Source: Physella acuta (Eukaryota; Mollusca; Gastropoda; Physidae). Taken from it: a DNA stretch of 64,000 nt. Numbering within the stretch: the stretch's first letter is position 1; each line of letters starts with the position of its first letter. The translations under genes and the position numbers were made by a program. The stretch covers positions 1-64,000 of the forward strand of contig NW_026732577.1 of the NCBI RefSeq assembly GCF_028476545.1, in the 5' to 3' direction. The notes beneath the pieces were generated by a model. The model was not told the DNA's origin, ran no database searches, and saw only the letters and a list, made by a program, of their open reading frames with translations. Shown here in pieces: positions 45,524 to 57,136 of the stretch.

Positions 45524-46738
45524 TTATTTTAAAGCTGACTGAACACGTTTGACCGCTTGTTCGTATTTTTGTACTTCTTGCATGTACGCCCTCCTTTCTT
45601 TCATCAGTGCGATAGAAGTTGCACTAGAGGCAAAGCCAGCCGCCGCCAACCCAGCGGGACCCACCACAATCGTGCTAAGAGCAGCGACAGTTGACAATGC
45701 CATTCCGCCTAAAAACTTCAACCACATTTTTTTACAGTTTGGTGGGTTTTTGATGGTGTTGATATCCTCAAGCAGCTGCAAGAGTTGAGGCAAAACATCG
45801 GTTTGTTTTGTAGTAGTAGATATATCATGTATTCTTTTCTTGATCGCCAGAACATTATTCCTTAAATCCTGAAACAAATTTGTGTGTTTGTCCTTCATAT
45901 CAATTTCCTTCAGCAAATCGTCAACTCTCTGCTGAAGTTTGTTGAAATCAGCTTGTGATTTATTTCGCACATTTCTAATAGCTTCGTCAACTTCACCCAC
46001 AAGTAAACTGATCTTCTGCTGTATTTCTCTCTGCAGCTGAGGCAGTTCCTCCTCCATAAGTAGTTTCTCTCTTTCAACTGCGGCTTTTTGGAAACTTTCA
46101 CGGACATACCGCTGAGGAAGATGACAGGCCATTTGCAAAAAATTGTCAACAATTTCCTTTTGTTTACGTTTGTTTTCTTCAGTTTCTGGGAGGAGTTTGT
46201 TATAAAAGAGCACAATTCTGTAATGGCATTCCTGGAACAATTCAACCAGCTCTTTCGGCTCCGTTTGACTCCTGCACCAAACATCAAACGACATTCCAGT
46301 TTGCTCATAATCAAACATAACGCCATGCGTCATGACGATTATACAATTTTTAATCAAATCTTTTCCAAAAGATTCCCTGATTATCGAAATCGCCTTTTTC
46401 TTCTCAGCCGTGAATCTTTCTCCAAATTTGAGCACGATCACAATGGCGTTAAATCCTTCTTCGCAAAGTCCCATTGCACTGTAAATATTGGTCAAAGTCG
46501 TCCTCTGAGTGTCATCCGTGTCCATGATACCAGGTGTGTCGACAACATTGATCAGCCCGTGTTCCCACTCCCTACACTCTAAAGTCGACATCTTTGTCTC
46601 TGAGACTGATGCATTTGAAGATTTGAATGCGTTGCGACCCATAATTGAATTTCCTGTTGAACTTTTGCCAAAACCCGTCATTCCAATCAGAACGATGTTC
46701 AACGGGTTGATTTCCGAAGGTGCTACTGTAGATGCCAT
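45524..46738 (-). CDS. GIMAP/AIG1-family GTPase with C-terminal hydrophobic segment, 404 aa
   Basis: Predicted GTP-binding protein of the AIG1/GIMAP class in one exon. The P-loop GMTGFGKSS is at residues 19-27, switch I threonine candidates are in SVSETKMST around 44-52, and DTPG is at 67-70. The family's conserved box with [12 protein letters not shown] lies at about 96-116. THG is at 137-139, but the usual following acidic residue is Val140. Residues 200-330 are charged and helical. Residues of about 338-379 form a Gly/Ala-rich hydrophobic stretch, likely a membrane anchor or hairpin as in some GIMAPs that sit on organelle membranes. The ATG has a good context (AAACATGG). An acceptor-like TTTGTAG ends six bases before it, so a 5' UTR intron is possible. 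The upstream flank is a TA array and a perfect inverted repeat. Confidence 0.92.
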   Translation of the reverse strand: MASTVAPSEINPLNIVLIGMTGFGKSSTGNSIMGRNAFKSSNASVSETKMSTLECREWEHGLINVVDTPGIMDTDDTQRTTLTNIYSAMGLCEEGFNAIVIVLKFGERFTAEKKKAISIIRESFGKDLIKNCIIVMTHGVMFDYEQTGMSFDVWCRSQTEPKELVELFQECHYRIVLFYNKLLPETEENKRKQKEIVDNFLQMACHLPQRYVRESFQKAAVEREKLLMEEELPQLQREIQQKISLLVGEVDEAIRNVRNKSQADFNKLQQRVDDLLKEIDMKDKHTNLFQDLRNNVLAIKKRIHDISTTTKQTDVLPQLLQLLEDINTIKNPPNCKKMWLKFLGGMALSTVAALSTIVVGPAGLAAAGFASSATSIALMKERRAYMQEVQKYEQAVKRVQSALK

Positions 46739-46755
46739 GTTTACCTACAAACGAT

Positions 46756-47246
<491 letters not shown>

Positions 47247-47460
47247 ATATTATATTTATATATGTGACGGTCAAAGCCCGAAGTGCATTGTCCGGCTCTC
47301 TTGGTCAGAGCCGGAAGAGCTTAGCACTTAGAGCGTATTTCGTACATTGGCCGGCCAATGCGCGCACTGGCCGTGACGTAATGGCCAAAGTCTTAAGTGC
47401 TTAAACTTGACATCGTATTTCGTACATTGGCCGGCCAATGCGCGCACTGGCCGGGATGTC

Positions 47461-47818
47461 TTGACCAATGTCTTTTCTAGACTATACAATATTGTATAGA
47501 AACCTTACCTTAAATCACATAAAGAAAACTGAGTCCTACTGAGCATGTAAACGAATCTAACTCTTCTCTTAATAATTGAGCTATAAATAGATTAGAAAAT
47601 GTGGGTCACGGCCAGTTGTATTTTATCGCTGAAAACAACGCATACCTACGCATTGCTTGTGCTGTGTACATGATAAAGGCTAAAGTCTAAAATGTTCTAA
47701 AATGTATTTTACTTTTGTCAAGAAGAAAACAACCAGTGTCCGTATACATATAATATATTATGTGTAGACCAGTATAGCTTTTTATAATCTTCTCAGAGAA
47801 CACACACACATACACACA
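47461..47818. other. Unassigned non-coding DNA
   Basis: No gene or repeat is recognised. Confidence 0.4.
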
Positions 47819-49525
47819 TATCACAATCACAATCACAATCACAATCACAATCACAATAACAATCACAATCATAATCATAATCATAATCATAATCATAATC
47901 ATAATCATAATCATAATCATAATCATAATCATAATCATAATCATAATCATAATCATAATCATAATCATAATCATAATCATAATCATAATCATAATCATAA
48001 TCATAATCATAATCATAATCATAATCATAATCATAATCATAATCATAATCATAATCATAATCATAATCATAATCATAATCATAATCATAATCATAATCAT
48101 AATCATAATCATAATCATAATCATAATCATAATCATAATCATAATCATAATCATAATCATAATCATAATCATAATCATAATCATAATCATAATCATAATC
48201 ATAATCATAATCATAATCATAATCATAATCATAATCATAATCATAATCATAATCATAATCATAATCATAATCATAATCATAATCATAATCATAATCATAA
48301 TCATAATCATAATCATAATCATAATCATAATCATAATCATAATCATAATCATAATCATAATCATAATCATAATCATAATCATAATCATAATCATAATCAT
48401 AATCATAATCATAATCATAATCATAATCATAATCATAATCATAATCATAATCATAATCATAATCATAATCATAATCATAATCATAATCATAATCATAATC
48501 ATAATCATAATCATAATCATAATCATAATCATAATCATAATCATAATCATAATCATAATCATAATCATAATCATAATCATAATCATAATCATAATCATAA
48601 TCATAATCATAATCATAATCATAATCATAATCATAATCATAATCATAATCATAATCATAATCATAATCATAATCATAATCATAATCATAATCATAATCAT
48701 AATCATAATCATAATCATAATCATAATCATAATCATAATCATAATCATAATCATAATCATAATCATAATCATAATCATAATCATAATCATAATCATAATC
48801 ATAATCATAATCATAATCATAATCATAATCATAATCATAATCATAATCATAATCATAATCATAATCATAATCATAATCATAATCATAATCATAATCATAA
48901 TCATAATCATAATCATAATCATAATCATAATCATAATCATAATCATAATCATAATCATAATCATAATCATAATCATAATCATAATCATAATCATAATCAT
49001 AATCATAATCATAATCATAATCATAATCATAATCATAATCATAATCATAATCATAATCATAATCATAATCATAATCATAATCATAATCATAATCATAATC
49101 ATAATCATAATCATAATCATAATCATAATCATAATCATAATCATAATCATAATCATAATCATAATCATAATCATAATCATAATCATAATCATAATCATAA
49201 TCATAATCATAATCATAATCATAATCATAATCATAATCATAATCATAATCATAATCATAATCATAATCATAATCATAATCATAATCATAATCATAATCAT
49301 AATCATAATCATAATCATAATCATAATCATAATCATAATCATAATCATAATCATAATCATAATCATAATCATAATCATAATCATAATCATAATCATAATC
49401 ATAATCATAATCATAATCATAATCATAATCATAATCATAATCATAATCATAATCATAATCATAATCATAATCATAATCATAATCATAATCATAATCATAA
49501 TCATAATCATAATCATAATCATAAT
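47819..49525. repeat. Hexanucleotide array (CATAAT)n, ~1.66 kb, led by (CACAAT)n
   Basis: Seven or eight CACAAT units at the left edge give way at about 47867 to roughly 276 CATAAT units with no change that I can see up to 49525. Read on the minus strand it gives an uninterrupted Ile-Met frame of over 550 codons, an artefact of the six-base period. Confidence 0.97.
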
Positions 49526-50197
49526 TAGCAACATGCTAAAATAAAAAATAAATAAAAGCAGAGAATGCGGTTAAATATTTCTTTTATAAAAGTAATGCAG
49601 AGTTGTAGTAACTGTGTGTGTATGTGCGTGTGAGTGTGTCTGCTTTTCTTTCTCCGTTTGTGTGTGTTTATGCGAGTGTTTGTGTGTGTCTCGTATGTCT
49701 GCGTGTTCGTTAATAATGTGTTTCAGTGTATATGCTGTGTATATAATTTATGCCTGAGTGTGTGTCTCATTCTTTCAGATTAAGCATATTGTAATTTCCA
49801 TCCTTGTAACTACTATAGGCCTAGCATCGCACATTTTAAAAAGTCGGTAATTCTTAACAATTACGAAAAGGTTAAAAAAAAACCCAGATCTTTACGAGAA
49901 AACGTGTTTTCCAGGAAACCGTGACGTCACGATAAGTGCGCGCTTTTATGCTAGTAATTTTATTCAACTAGATAAGTGGTAAACTCGGTTTACTAAACTG
50001 TATGATACAACTACTGCGCATAACTGCAAGTATTACTAATAATAGTACAAACGATAAAACCTAACAGCGTATTGATATAAGAGGTTTGTTTTACAAGACT
50101 TTTATATTTCCTACACATTTAAATGTTAGCTTAAATGAGGTGTTATACACATGGATATACATACACACACGCAAACGCACACACACATACACATATA
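49526..50197. other. Non-coding; GT-rich patch
   Basis: Irregular GTGTGT-rich sequence at about 49610-49770, otherwise unique AT-rich DNA. No gene is recognised. Confidence 0.45.
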
Positions 50198-50540
50198 TAG
50201 CCATAGCCATAGCCATAGCCATAGCCATAGCCATAGCCATAGCCATAGCCATAGCCATAGCCATAGCCATAGCCATAGCCATAGCCATAGCCATAGCCAT
50301 AGCCATAGCCATAGCCATAGCCACAGCCACAGCCACAGCCACAGCCGTAGCCGTAGCCGTAACCGTAGCCGTAGCCGTAGCCGTAGCCGTAGCCACAGCC
50401 GTAGCCGTAGCCGTAGCCGTAGCCGTAGCCGTAGCCGTAGCCGTAGCCGTAGCCACAGCCACAGCCACAGCCGTAGCCACAGCCACAGCCGTAGTCGTAG
50501 CCGTAGCTGTAGCCATAACCATTGCCACTGCCATAGGCAA
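50198..50540. repeat. Hexanucleotide array (AGCCAT)n to (AGCCAC/AGCCGT)n
   Basis: About 20 pure AGCCAT units (50199-50322) are followed by blocks of AGCCAC and AGCCGT units in alternating groups up to about 50510, then decay. All six frames are open because the unit is six bases long and lacks stops, giving Ala-Ile, Ser-His, Tyr-Gly and Leu-Trp translations. I do not call any of them. Confidence 0.95.
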
Positions 50541-50624
50541 AGGAACAGGCACATACACAAACACATACACACACGTATAGACACACCGACAATTATATAA
50601 ATATAAAAGTATAAATGTAATTTT
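50541..50624. other. Short non-coding spacer
   Basis: CA-rich remnant and AT-rich sequence between two arrays. Confidence 0.4.
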
Positions 50625-51262
50625 TTTAAAAACTTACCAAAGACACAAATTACTCAGCTATAGTGCTTAGTGTTAACTCAAAAATCTTACCAAGGACAGA
50701 CTTTACTCAGCTATAGTGCCTAGTGTTAACTAAAAAAACTTACCAAAGACAGACTTTACTCAGCTATAGTGCCTAGTGTTAACTAAAAAATCTTACCAAG
50801 GACAGACTTTACTCAGCTATAGTGCCTAGTGTTAACTCAAAAAACTTACCAAAGACAGACTTTACTCAGCTATAGTACCTAGTGTTAACTCAAAAACCTT
50901 ACCAAAGACAGACTTTACTCAGCTATAGTGCCTAGTGTTAACTAAAAAAACTTACCAAAGACAGACTTTACTCAGCTATAGTGCCTAGTGTTAACTCAAA
51001 AAACTTACCAAGAACAGACTTTACTCAGCTATAGTGCCTAGTGTTAACTCAAAAAACTTACCAAAGACAGACTTTACTCAGCTATAGTGCCTAGTGTTAA
51101 CTCAAAAAACTTACCAAAGACAGACTTTACTCAGCTATAGTGCCTAGTGTTAACTCAAAAAACTTACCAAAGACAGACTTTACTCAGCTATAGTGCCTAG
51201 TGTTAACTCTAAAAACTTACCAAAGACGGACGTTACTCAGCTATAGTGCCTAGTGTTAACTG
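50625..51262. repeat. 53-bp minisatellite, ~12 copies
   Basis: The unit contains CTTACCAAAGACAGACTTTA, CTCAGCTATAGTGCC and TAGTGTTAACTCAAAAA. Copies differ by one or two bases. On the minus strand every unit contains TTTGGTAAGT, a near-consensus 5' splice site. Inverted motifs within the unit (GTTAAC, TTTACTCAG) are short. Confidence 0.93.
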
Positions 51263-51721
51263 TAAACTATGCATCATGTGATAGTTCCAGTTAAGAACAA
51301 GCCTCCCGGACTCGCCAGGCCTTATGTGCTAACCAACGTGAATGCGCTTGGCTCAGTGGCGTGGGCAGGGGGTGGGGGGGGGATCAGAGGGGGTGGGGGT
51401 TATAACCTCACCATGGACACCTTTGTAAAAAAAAATGTCATAAAACCACTGTAACTTAATTAAATCTATTTCTAAATCAGTGTATATGTATACTTATATA
51501 TGTATGTTAAGAACAGCCATCTAAAAACTGACGCTATTATGGTTATCTCCCCCCCACCCCTCCGTTCACACTTAAGTATACGCTGGGTTAGATAATAGAC
51601 CTAAAGTGACCAGGCAGGGGTGAATCAAGTTGAACCCCACCCCCCACCCCACCCCACTCCTGTTAAGCTCATATCTGGGAAAATTCGGTAAAGCAGTTAA
51701 AATATAAATAAAAATGTACAT
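51263..51721. other. Unassigned non-coding DNA
   Basis: G-rich patch near 51365-51408 followed by AT-rich sequence and C-rich patches. A GGCGTGGGCAGGGGG segment near 51358 may be a miniature-element end, but no partner is seen. Confidence 0.4.
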
Positions 51722-51886
51722 ATATGTATATATATACCCCCCCCCCCCCCGAACGAAATAAAATGTATATAGAAATATATACTTTTAACAGTGTCCCCCC
51801 GAAGAAAGTCTACCGCCCCCCCCCCCCTCCCGAAAATGTCAAGTGCCCCCCCCCCCCCCCGAGAAAAAAGTCTGGAAGAAACACTG
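51722..51886. mobile_element. CAGTGTTTCTTCC-type MITE, one end clear
   Basis: Right end TCTGGAAGAAACACTG. The interior holds C tracts, GAAAGTCTACCGCC and AATATATACTTTTAACAGTG, shared with 40696-40857. The left end merges with a TATATATAC microsatellite and C tract, so the boundary is approximate. Confidence 0.6.
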
Positions 51887-52354
51887 AACATGAACTGTGA
51901 CGCACATCGAGTATCTTAGTAGCAATAGTAACATGAATCAAGAGGTCACCAAACAATGAACGATATCAGAAGCAATGGATGAAAAACGAGACAGATTTTT
52001 TATCAAAAGATCAGCCCAAACTAAATTTAAAAAAAAAAAACAAAAAAAAAAACGATGTCGCACAGCATATACATAAATGTATATTATGTACAAAAGTAAT
52101 CTCTGAACGCGATAGTAGAAATGATCTAACAATTTAGAATCGATCAAGAAATATCAAGATCTAACACATATACATCAAGGCCACCCATAGAACACTACGT
52201 TGTACAAGCACTTTTAGATGATGAACAAATCGCGTTTTCCTAGAAACAAAAATGTAGGTCACATCTATTTTTAGACGGGCTGTACATTGCCAGACTTTCT
52301 TTATTGCTGTGAGAAAAACCGTGCAAACGTTTGCAACAGGAAGGTAATTGGAGT
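51887..52354. other. Unassigned non-coding DNA
   Basis: Unique AT-rich sequence with an A-rich run near 52028-52053. No gene is recognised. Confidence 0.4.
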
Positions 52355-52668
52355 CAGTGGCGTGACACCATTTAGGGGGGGGGGGTGACACCAAGGCAAA
52401 AATAGCAAAATATATAGAGAATAATGATAATTCCACTTAATCAAGTGATTAATTCGAGTGTTAAAAAGTCTTTTAAGAAGAAAATTTGACAAATCCCGAC
52501 AAGGGTGGGGGGGGGGGGGGGGGGGGCAAATCGAAAGTTTGAGGGGGGGGGGGGGTGCAAATCGGAAATTGAAAGTTTGTCCCCGGGCGCCTGGAAAGGT
52601 CGCTACGCCTCTGGGGGTGACACCATTAAGTGCCGCACCGGGTGACACCAGATCTCGCTTCGCCACTG
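52355..52668. mobile_element. Mosaic hAT-like MITE, 314 bp, perfect TSD
   Basis: Starts CAGTGGCGTGACACCATTT and ends ATCTCGCTTCGCCACTG. Identical 8-bp flanks ATTGGAGT are at 52347-52354 and 52669-52676. It shares its interior with 44470-44913 (GGTGACACCAAGGCAAAA, AAGTGATTAATTCGAGTG, G-tract and GCAAATCGAAAGTTTG modules) but has a single copy of the right module. Confidence 0.88.
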
Positions 52669-52676
52669 ATTGGAGT

Positions 52677-53204
52677 TCAACTGCTGTTATCACTTGAGTC
52701 CCTCCCCCACCCTCCCCGTACTTTTTGACATTTTACAACGCTTTACGCATATTTTGTGTGCTGTGGATGGTTCGCAAGTTACTCACGCAAAAATATGATT
52801 GGTGTCTGGAACAGTCTTCATTTTTATACTTTGTTTGATGCATTCAATAATATTTTCTAACAAAATATATTATTCTTTTATATAAAAAAAAACAACAACA
52901 AGAGATGTTGATAACAGTTTCATTACTAAACGGCATCTTTACAAAGGGAAAGTACTTCATTAACGCTTTCAGCAAAATCATCCTTGCCTTGTTATTTCCC
53001 CTTATGAAAGCAACAAAATATAGAGGAGCGGTGTATTGCTAAAGTAGTATAGAGTGGGGAGGGCTGGACTATTATGTACGAGCGGTCCGTGGAAGAAATA
53101 AAAACGGCGCTCTCTGACATAAATTGCACAGTGTATTTTATTTTTATCTATGTCTGATGAGCCATGCCTACACACTAACGGAACTATTTGCATACACAAT
53201 ATAC

Positions 53205-53241
<37 letters not shown>

Positions 53242-53294
53242 GTAATAAAGAAATGAAAGGTTAATTGAATAAACACATTCAAAACAGTCAAGCG
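52677..53294. other. Unassigned non-coding DNA with an (AAT)n run
   Basis: No gene is recognised. An (AAT)n run lies at about 53206-53240. Confidence 0.5.
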
Positions 53295-53535
53295 CGTAGC
53301 GTAGCGAGGGGCGGGGGGGGGGGGGGGGGGGGCTGTGGCGGGGGGTGAGATATGTCCCCGGGCGCCGACCTTAGGGGCGCCGAAATGGGTTGGAAAAATA
53401 AATTGAAAGCTTGAGTGGGGGGGGGGGGGGGGTGCAAATCGAAAGTTTGAAGGGGGGTGCAAATCGAAATCTTGAGGGGGTGGGTGCAAATCGAAAGTTT
53501 GTCCCCGGGCGCCGGGAAGGGTCGCTACGCCTCTG
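53295..53535. mobile_element. hAT-like MITE, 241 bp, perfect TSD
   Basis: Starts CGTAGCGTAGCGAGG and ends AGGGTCGCTACGCCTCTG. The flanks GTCAAGCG (53287-53294 and 53536-53543) are identical. It is the same family as 3956-4269, with GCAAATCGAAAGTTTG modules, G tracts and GTCCCCGGGCGCCG near both ends. Confidence 0.82.
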
Positions 53536-53654
53536 GTCAAGCGGCCCACTGGGATCTTATCCATGAAGTTCTACTTGGATTTTTCTACGCCCAGTCCACC
53601 ACGGGGGGGGGGGGGGGGGGGTAGTAGGTAGGTCTGATTTCTTTGACTTTGTGT
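53536..53654. other. Short spacer with a ~19-G tract
   Basis: Unique sequence with a G homopolymer near 53603-53621. Confidence 0.5.
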
Positions 53655-54039
53655 GACGAGATGTATGTTCAAATACAGCTATATGTATGTTTTCAAATAC
53701 AACTATATCTACGGTTTCAAATACAGCTATATCTATGTTTTCAATTGCAGCTATATCTATGTTTTCAAATACAACTATATCTACGGTTTCAAATACAGCT
53801 ATATCTATGTTTTCAATTGCAGCTATATCTATGTTTTCAATGGCAGCTATATCTATGTTTTCAATGGCAGCTATATCTATGTTTTCAAATACAACTATAT
53901 CTACGGTTTCAAATACAGCTATATCTATGTTTTCAATGGCAGCTATATCTGTTTTCAAATACAACTATATCTACGGTTTCAAATACAGCTATATCTATGT
54001 TTTCAATTGCAGCTATATCTATGTTTTCAATGGCAGCTA
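53655..54039. repeat. 24-bp minisatellite, left part
   Basis: About 16 units of CAGCTATATCTATGTTTTCA plus four variable bases (AATA, ATTG, ATGG), with AACTATATCTACGGTTTCAA variants in ordered alternation. It continues in the same direction at 62388 after the large inserted element. The last bases before the insertion are CAGCTA (54034-54039). Confidence 0.93.
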
Positions 54040-57000
54040 AGTAGTATATTAGGTCACTTTTGATTATTATTTTTGGCGGAGCAGGATGTGGGGAGGAGCA
54101 ATGACATATTGTAAAATAATCGGGAGCAGGATGCGCAGAGGGCGCAAAGACATATAGTAAAATACTACGCCAACTGGGGTTGGCGGAGCAGGAGCGTGGG
54201 TCACCTTTTGGTGACCTTGTGACGTAATCATTGACCTTGTGACGTAATCAGTGACCTTGTGACGTAATCATTGACCTAGTTACGTAATATTAATGCGTTT
54301 TTTAATGAGTTTTAATGAGTTTTTAAATTTTTAATTAATTTTTATTATCGAGTTACGTAATTTAATTACTTTGATTGTATTTTTATTTTGTTTAATTTGT
54401 TTGTTTACTTGTTGTTTAATTTAATTACTTTGTTTATATTGTGTAATTTTTATTAACGAGTTACGTAATTTGATTATTTGTTTACTTTTTAATTATTTTT
54501 ATTTTGTTTATTTTTAATTTTATTTTATTTTATAATTAGTTAAATTATTATTAACTAGTTACGTAATTTGATTTTAATTACTTTTGTTTATTTATTTATT
54601 TGATATATTTCTTTTCTTTGATGTTTAATTTGTTGGTTTGTTTATTTGATTGTATGTATGTTTAATAGTAAACGGATAGGGGTGTTGGTGGATGAGAGGG
54701 GGAGTAATGATGGGGTTTGAGGGTAGGGGTGCGCTAGCGTGTACTTTGTGAATAACATCCATTAACCAGACATGTAACAGATGTTACGTATTGATCGCAG
54801 CTACAGGCCCATCACAGCATGATGTCCCACCTAATTAAATTTTGTTATGCATCATTGATTTTCCCCCGCTTGGTTTGAAAGGTCATGGTAATTAACGACG
54901 TACATTAAGTGGCTTCCCGCGAAGTACGTAGGTCATTATGCAACAGCTGTGTAATATCGATCGCATCCACTAACCATCACACCTAATTAAATTGGTCACG
55001 CATCGTAAGTGTAGCGACATCGGTAACTATTCGCTTATAGCGAGGTCAGCGAAAACCGTTCGATTTGTCAGCTCCGTGAAGCCCTTAGGTAACAGCTGGT
55101 GCTGTAATTAGTCACGGCTCTCGGCTTTTTTCATTAGATTACAGCTGTCCATGAACTATGTTCACATATCGTACGCCCGGTCATTCTTTGATCAAATTAA
55201 AAATTTTTGTTTCCACATGTCCTACGAACCGTCCCTTGCTATGTATGAAAGATTAATGGTTGTAACTATTCGCTTATAGCGAGGGTCAACGAAAACAAAA
55301 TATATTTAAGGGTCGGAATTTTCTTTCAACCACCGTTAAATCAGGTTTTGAGACGAAACGAAGTCTCGGTAGGTTCATGCTTTTTAATGGGCGACAGGGG
55401 CGACTTAGTGCGTTGGTACGTAAGGTATGCGGGGGGTAGACATGTTTTTTTTTTACAAGTCTGGAAAAGTAATTAAGTTTTTTATGACCGTTCCGATTTT
55501 CTTTTGATCTGACCACCATTTGACCACCCTGAGCCAGATAAATTTAACAAATGTTCAATACATAGTCGCTTATAGTAACATGGGTGAGGGGTGTAAGCAG
55601 GCGGGTGACGGTGTGAACAGGTGGGTGAAGGGGGAAATATTAACAAATGTTCAATACATACTCGCTTATAGTAACATGGGTGAGGGGTGTAAGCAGACGG
55701 GTGACGGTGTGAACAGGTGGGTGAAGGGTGAAAGGTGGGTGAAGGTGGAGAAGGTGGGTGAAGGGGGGAACACGAGTAGGAGTAAAGGATATATAGTAAA
55801 AGACTCTACCACCTGAGTGAGGTGGGTGAGGAGGCGGATTTTAATTTTAATTTTTTATTTTATTTTTTCAGCATCTGTTAACTTTAAGGTTCTATAACTC
55901 TATATATTTAAATACATTTTTTTTATTCAAACGAGTTTACTTTTCCTAATGTAAGTACAGGTAAAGAGGGATTTCCTATAGATCTGTAATGAAGTAGGCC
56001 TTGTTGACTATGACTGGTTGTCCAGGTGTTGACATGATACACTTTTTTGAGATACACGTACACACACACACACACACACACACATACGCGCGCGCGCGCG
56101 AAATTCATACTAGGTCGATAAAGGCGGAGAGAACTTATAGGTATACATTATCATGGTGACAACAAAAGCGATCCTTATTTTATTTATATGAAAGCGTGTT
56201 TTCCAAAAAGTGTCACCATGCCGTTGTCATTTTCGCAGAGGGGTTTATTTTAAGTGCACCTCGTGCACGCTTGTTTACATTTTAAAACTCGTGTCGCGTG
56301 TCTTCCCTAATAGAGAAACGAGAGGAAAGACAACTGTTCTAAAATTAGAACAGCCTTGTTTACAGCCACGAGTATCGTCCCTTGTGAAAAAATTCGCGTC
56401 AGAATCCTTAACTAAACAGTCAATTTCTTTAACAAGTTAAAAAATAATTTAGGAAGACAAGGGTTAACAACATTAGACGCCACCGTTTTTGTTTCCTGTG
56501 ACGACAAGGCACAATACACTTTTTTATTTTATGTCTCAAGTAGAGGGGTGGGATATTTTTTCTTTGTAAGCGTGTTGTAAACAATGGGTAGAGGAAGCGA
56601 TTACTAGGTAAGAGGGGAGAGAACGTAACGTACATCGCGATATTTGAAAACATGGCGATGTTTAACCTCAACCAAAAAAGGCAATGAACCTAGAAGGAAG
56701 ACGAATATATATCTAAGTCTTGCAGCAGATTACCTTCCCATGTTCGCTTTAGTATTACAGTTTTCATCAAACTTCTTTTTTGACTTGAACTTCGTTAATT
56801 TTTAAGAAAGTTTACTTATACATAATACACTACGTCTAATGACAAGTTTTTATTTTTACCACTCAATGTATTTTCTTTTTCTATACCTTACATTGTCATC
56901 TTAATTTTTGATCACCTTAGTAAAAATTTGCTTAAGATTATAAACTTCAAGTTTTAAAAAACAACAACGTCGTGTCAAATGACACACCGTTTAAAATGTC

Positions 57001-57136
57001 TACATTTAAAGTTCACCAAAATAATGACGTAAAAACTAAATATCATATGACATTAGCATACATATCATTCAATCTAATCACTCTAAAGTACAAATCAATA
57101 ATTTTTATTGATTAAGGGGCTGGGTGAGTTATTTTT
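54040..57136 (+). repeat. Left terminal inverted repeat, 3,097 bp
   Basis: From the tip inward: subterminal GGAGCAGGATG.G.AGAGGGCGCAAAGACATAT units (54076-54190); four 20-bp units of GACCTTGTGACGTAATCATT type (54212-54290); AT-rich DNA with four TTACGTAA palindromes (54280, 54353, 54461, 54559); TCGCTTATAG motifs (near 55033, 55270, 55566, 55664); a tandem GTGAGGGGTGTAAGCAG repeat (55540-55800); a (CA)12(TA)(CG)7 tract (56061-56100); and an AT-rich inner end. A 98-codon frame at 55520-55816 comes from the tandem repeat and is not called. Confidence 0.93.

Noticed and set aside
47687-49534. 615-codon minus-strand open frame, mostly Ile-Met repeats
   Set aside because: It is only the translation of a stop-free six-base repeat. 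Composition, lack of any domain and the perfect DNA periodicity argue against a protein.
50086-50600. Five overlapping open frames of about 150 codons on both strands
   Set aside because: All arise because the AGCCAT/AGCCAC/AGCCGT hexamers contain no stop in any frame.
55520-55816. 98-codon open frame, also present in the mirrored arm at 60534-60830
   Set aside because: Its two near-identical halves come from a tandem DNA repeat (GTGAGGGGTGTAAGCAG...), there is no domain, and presence in both arms follows from the inverted duplication.
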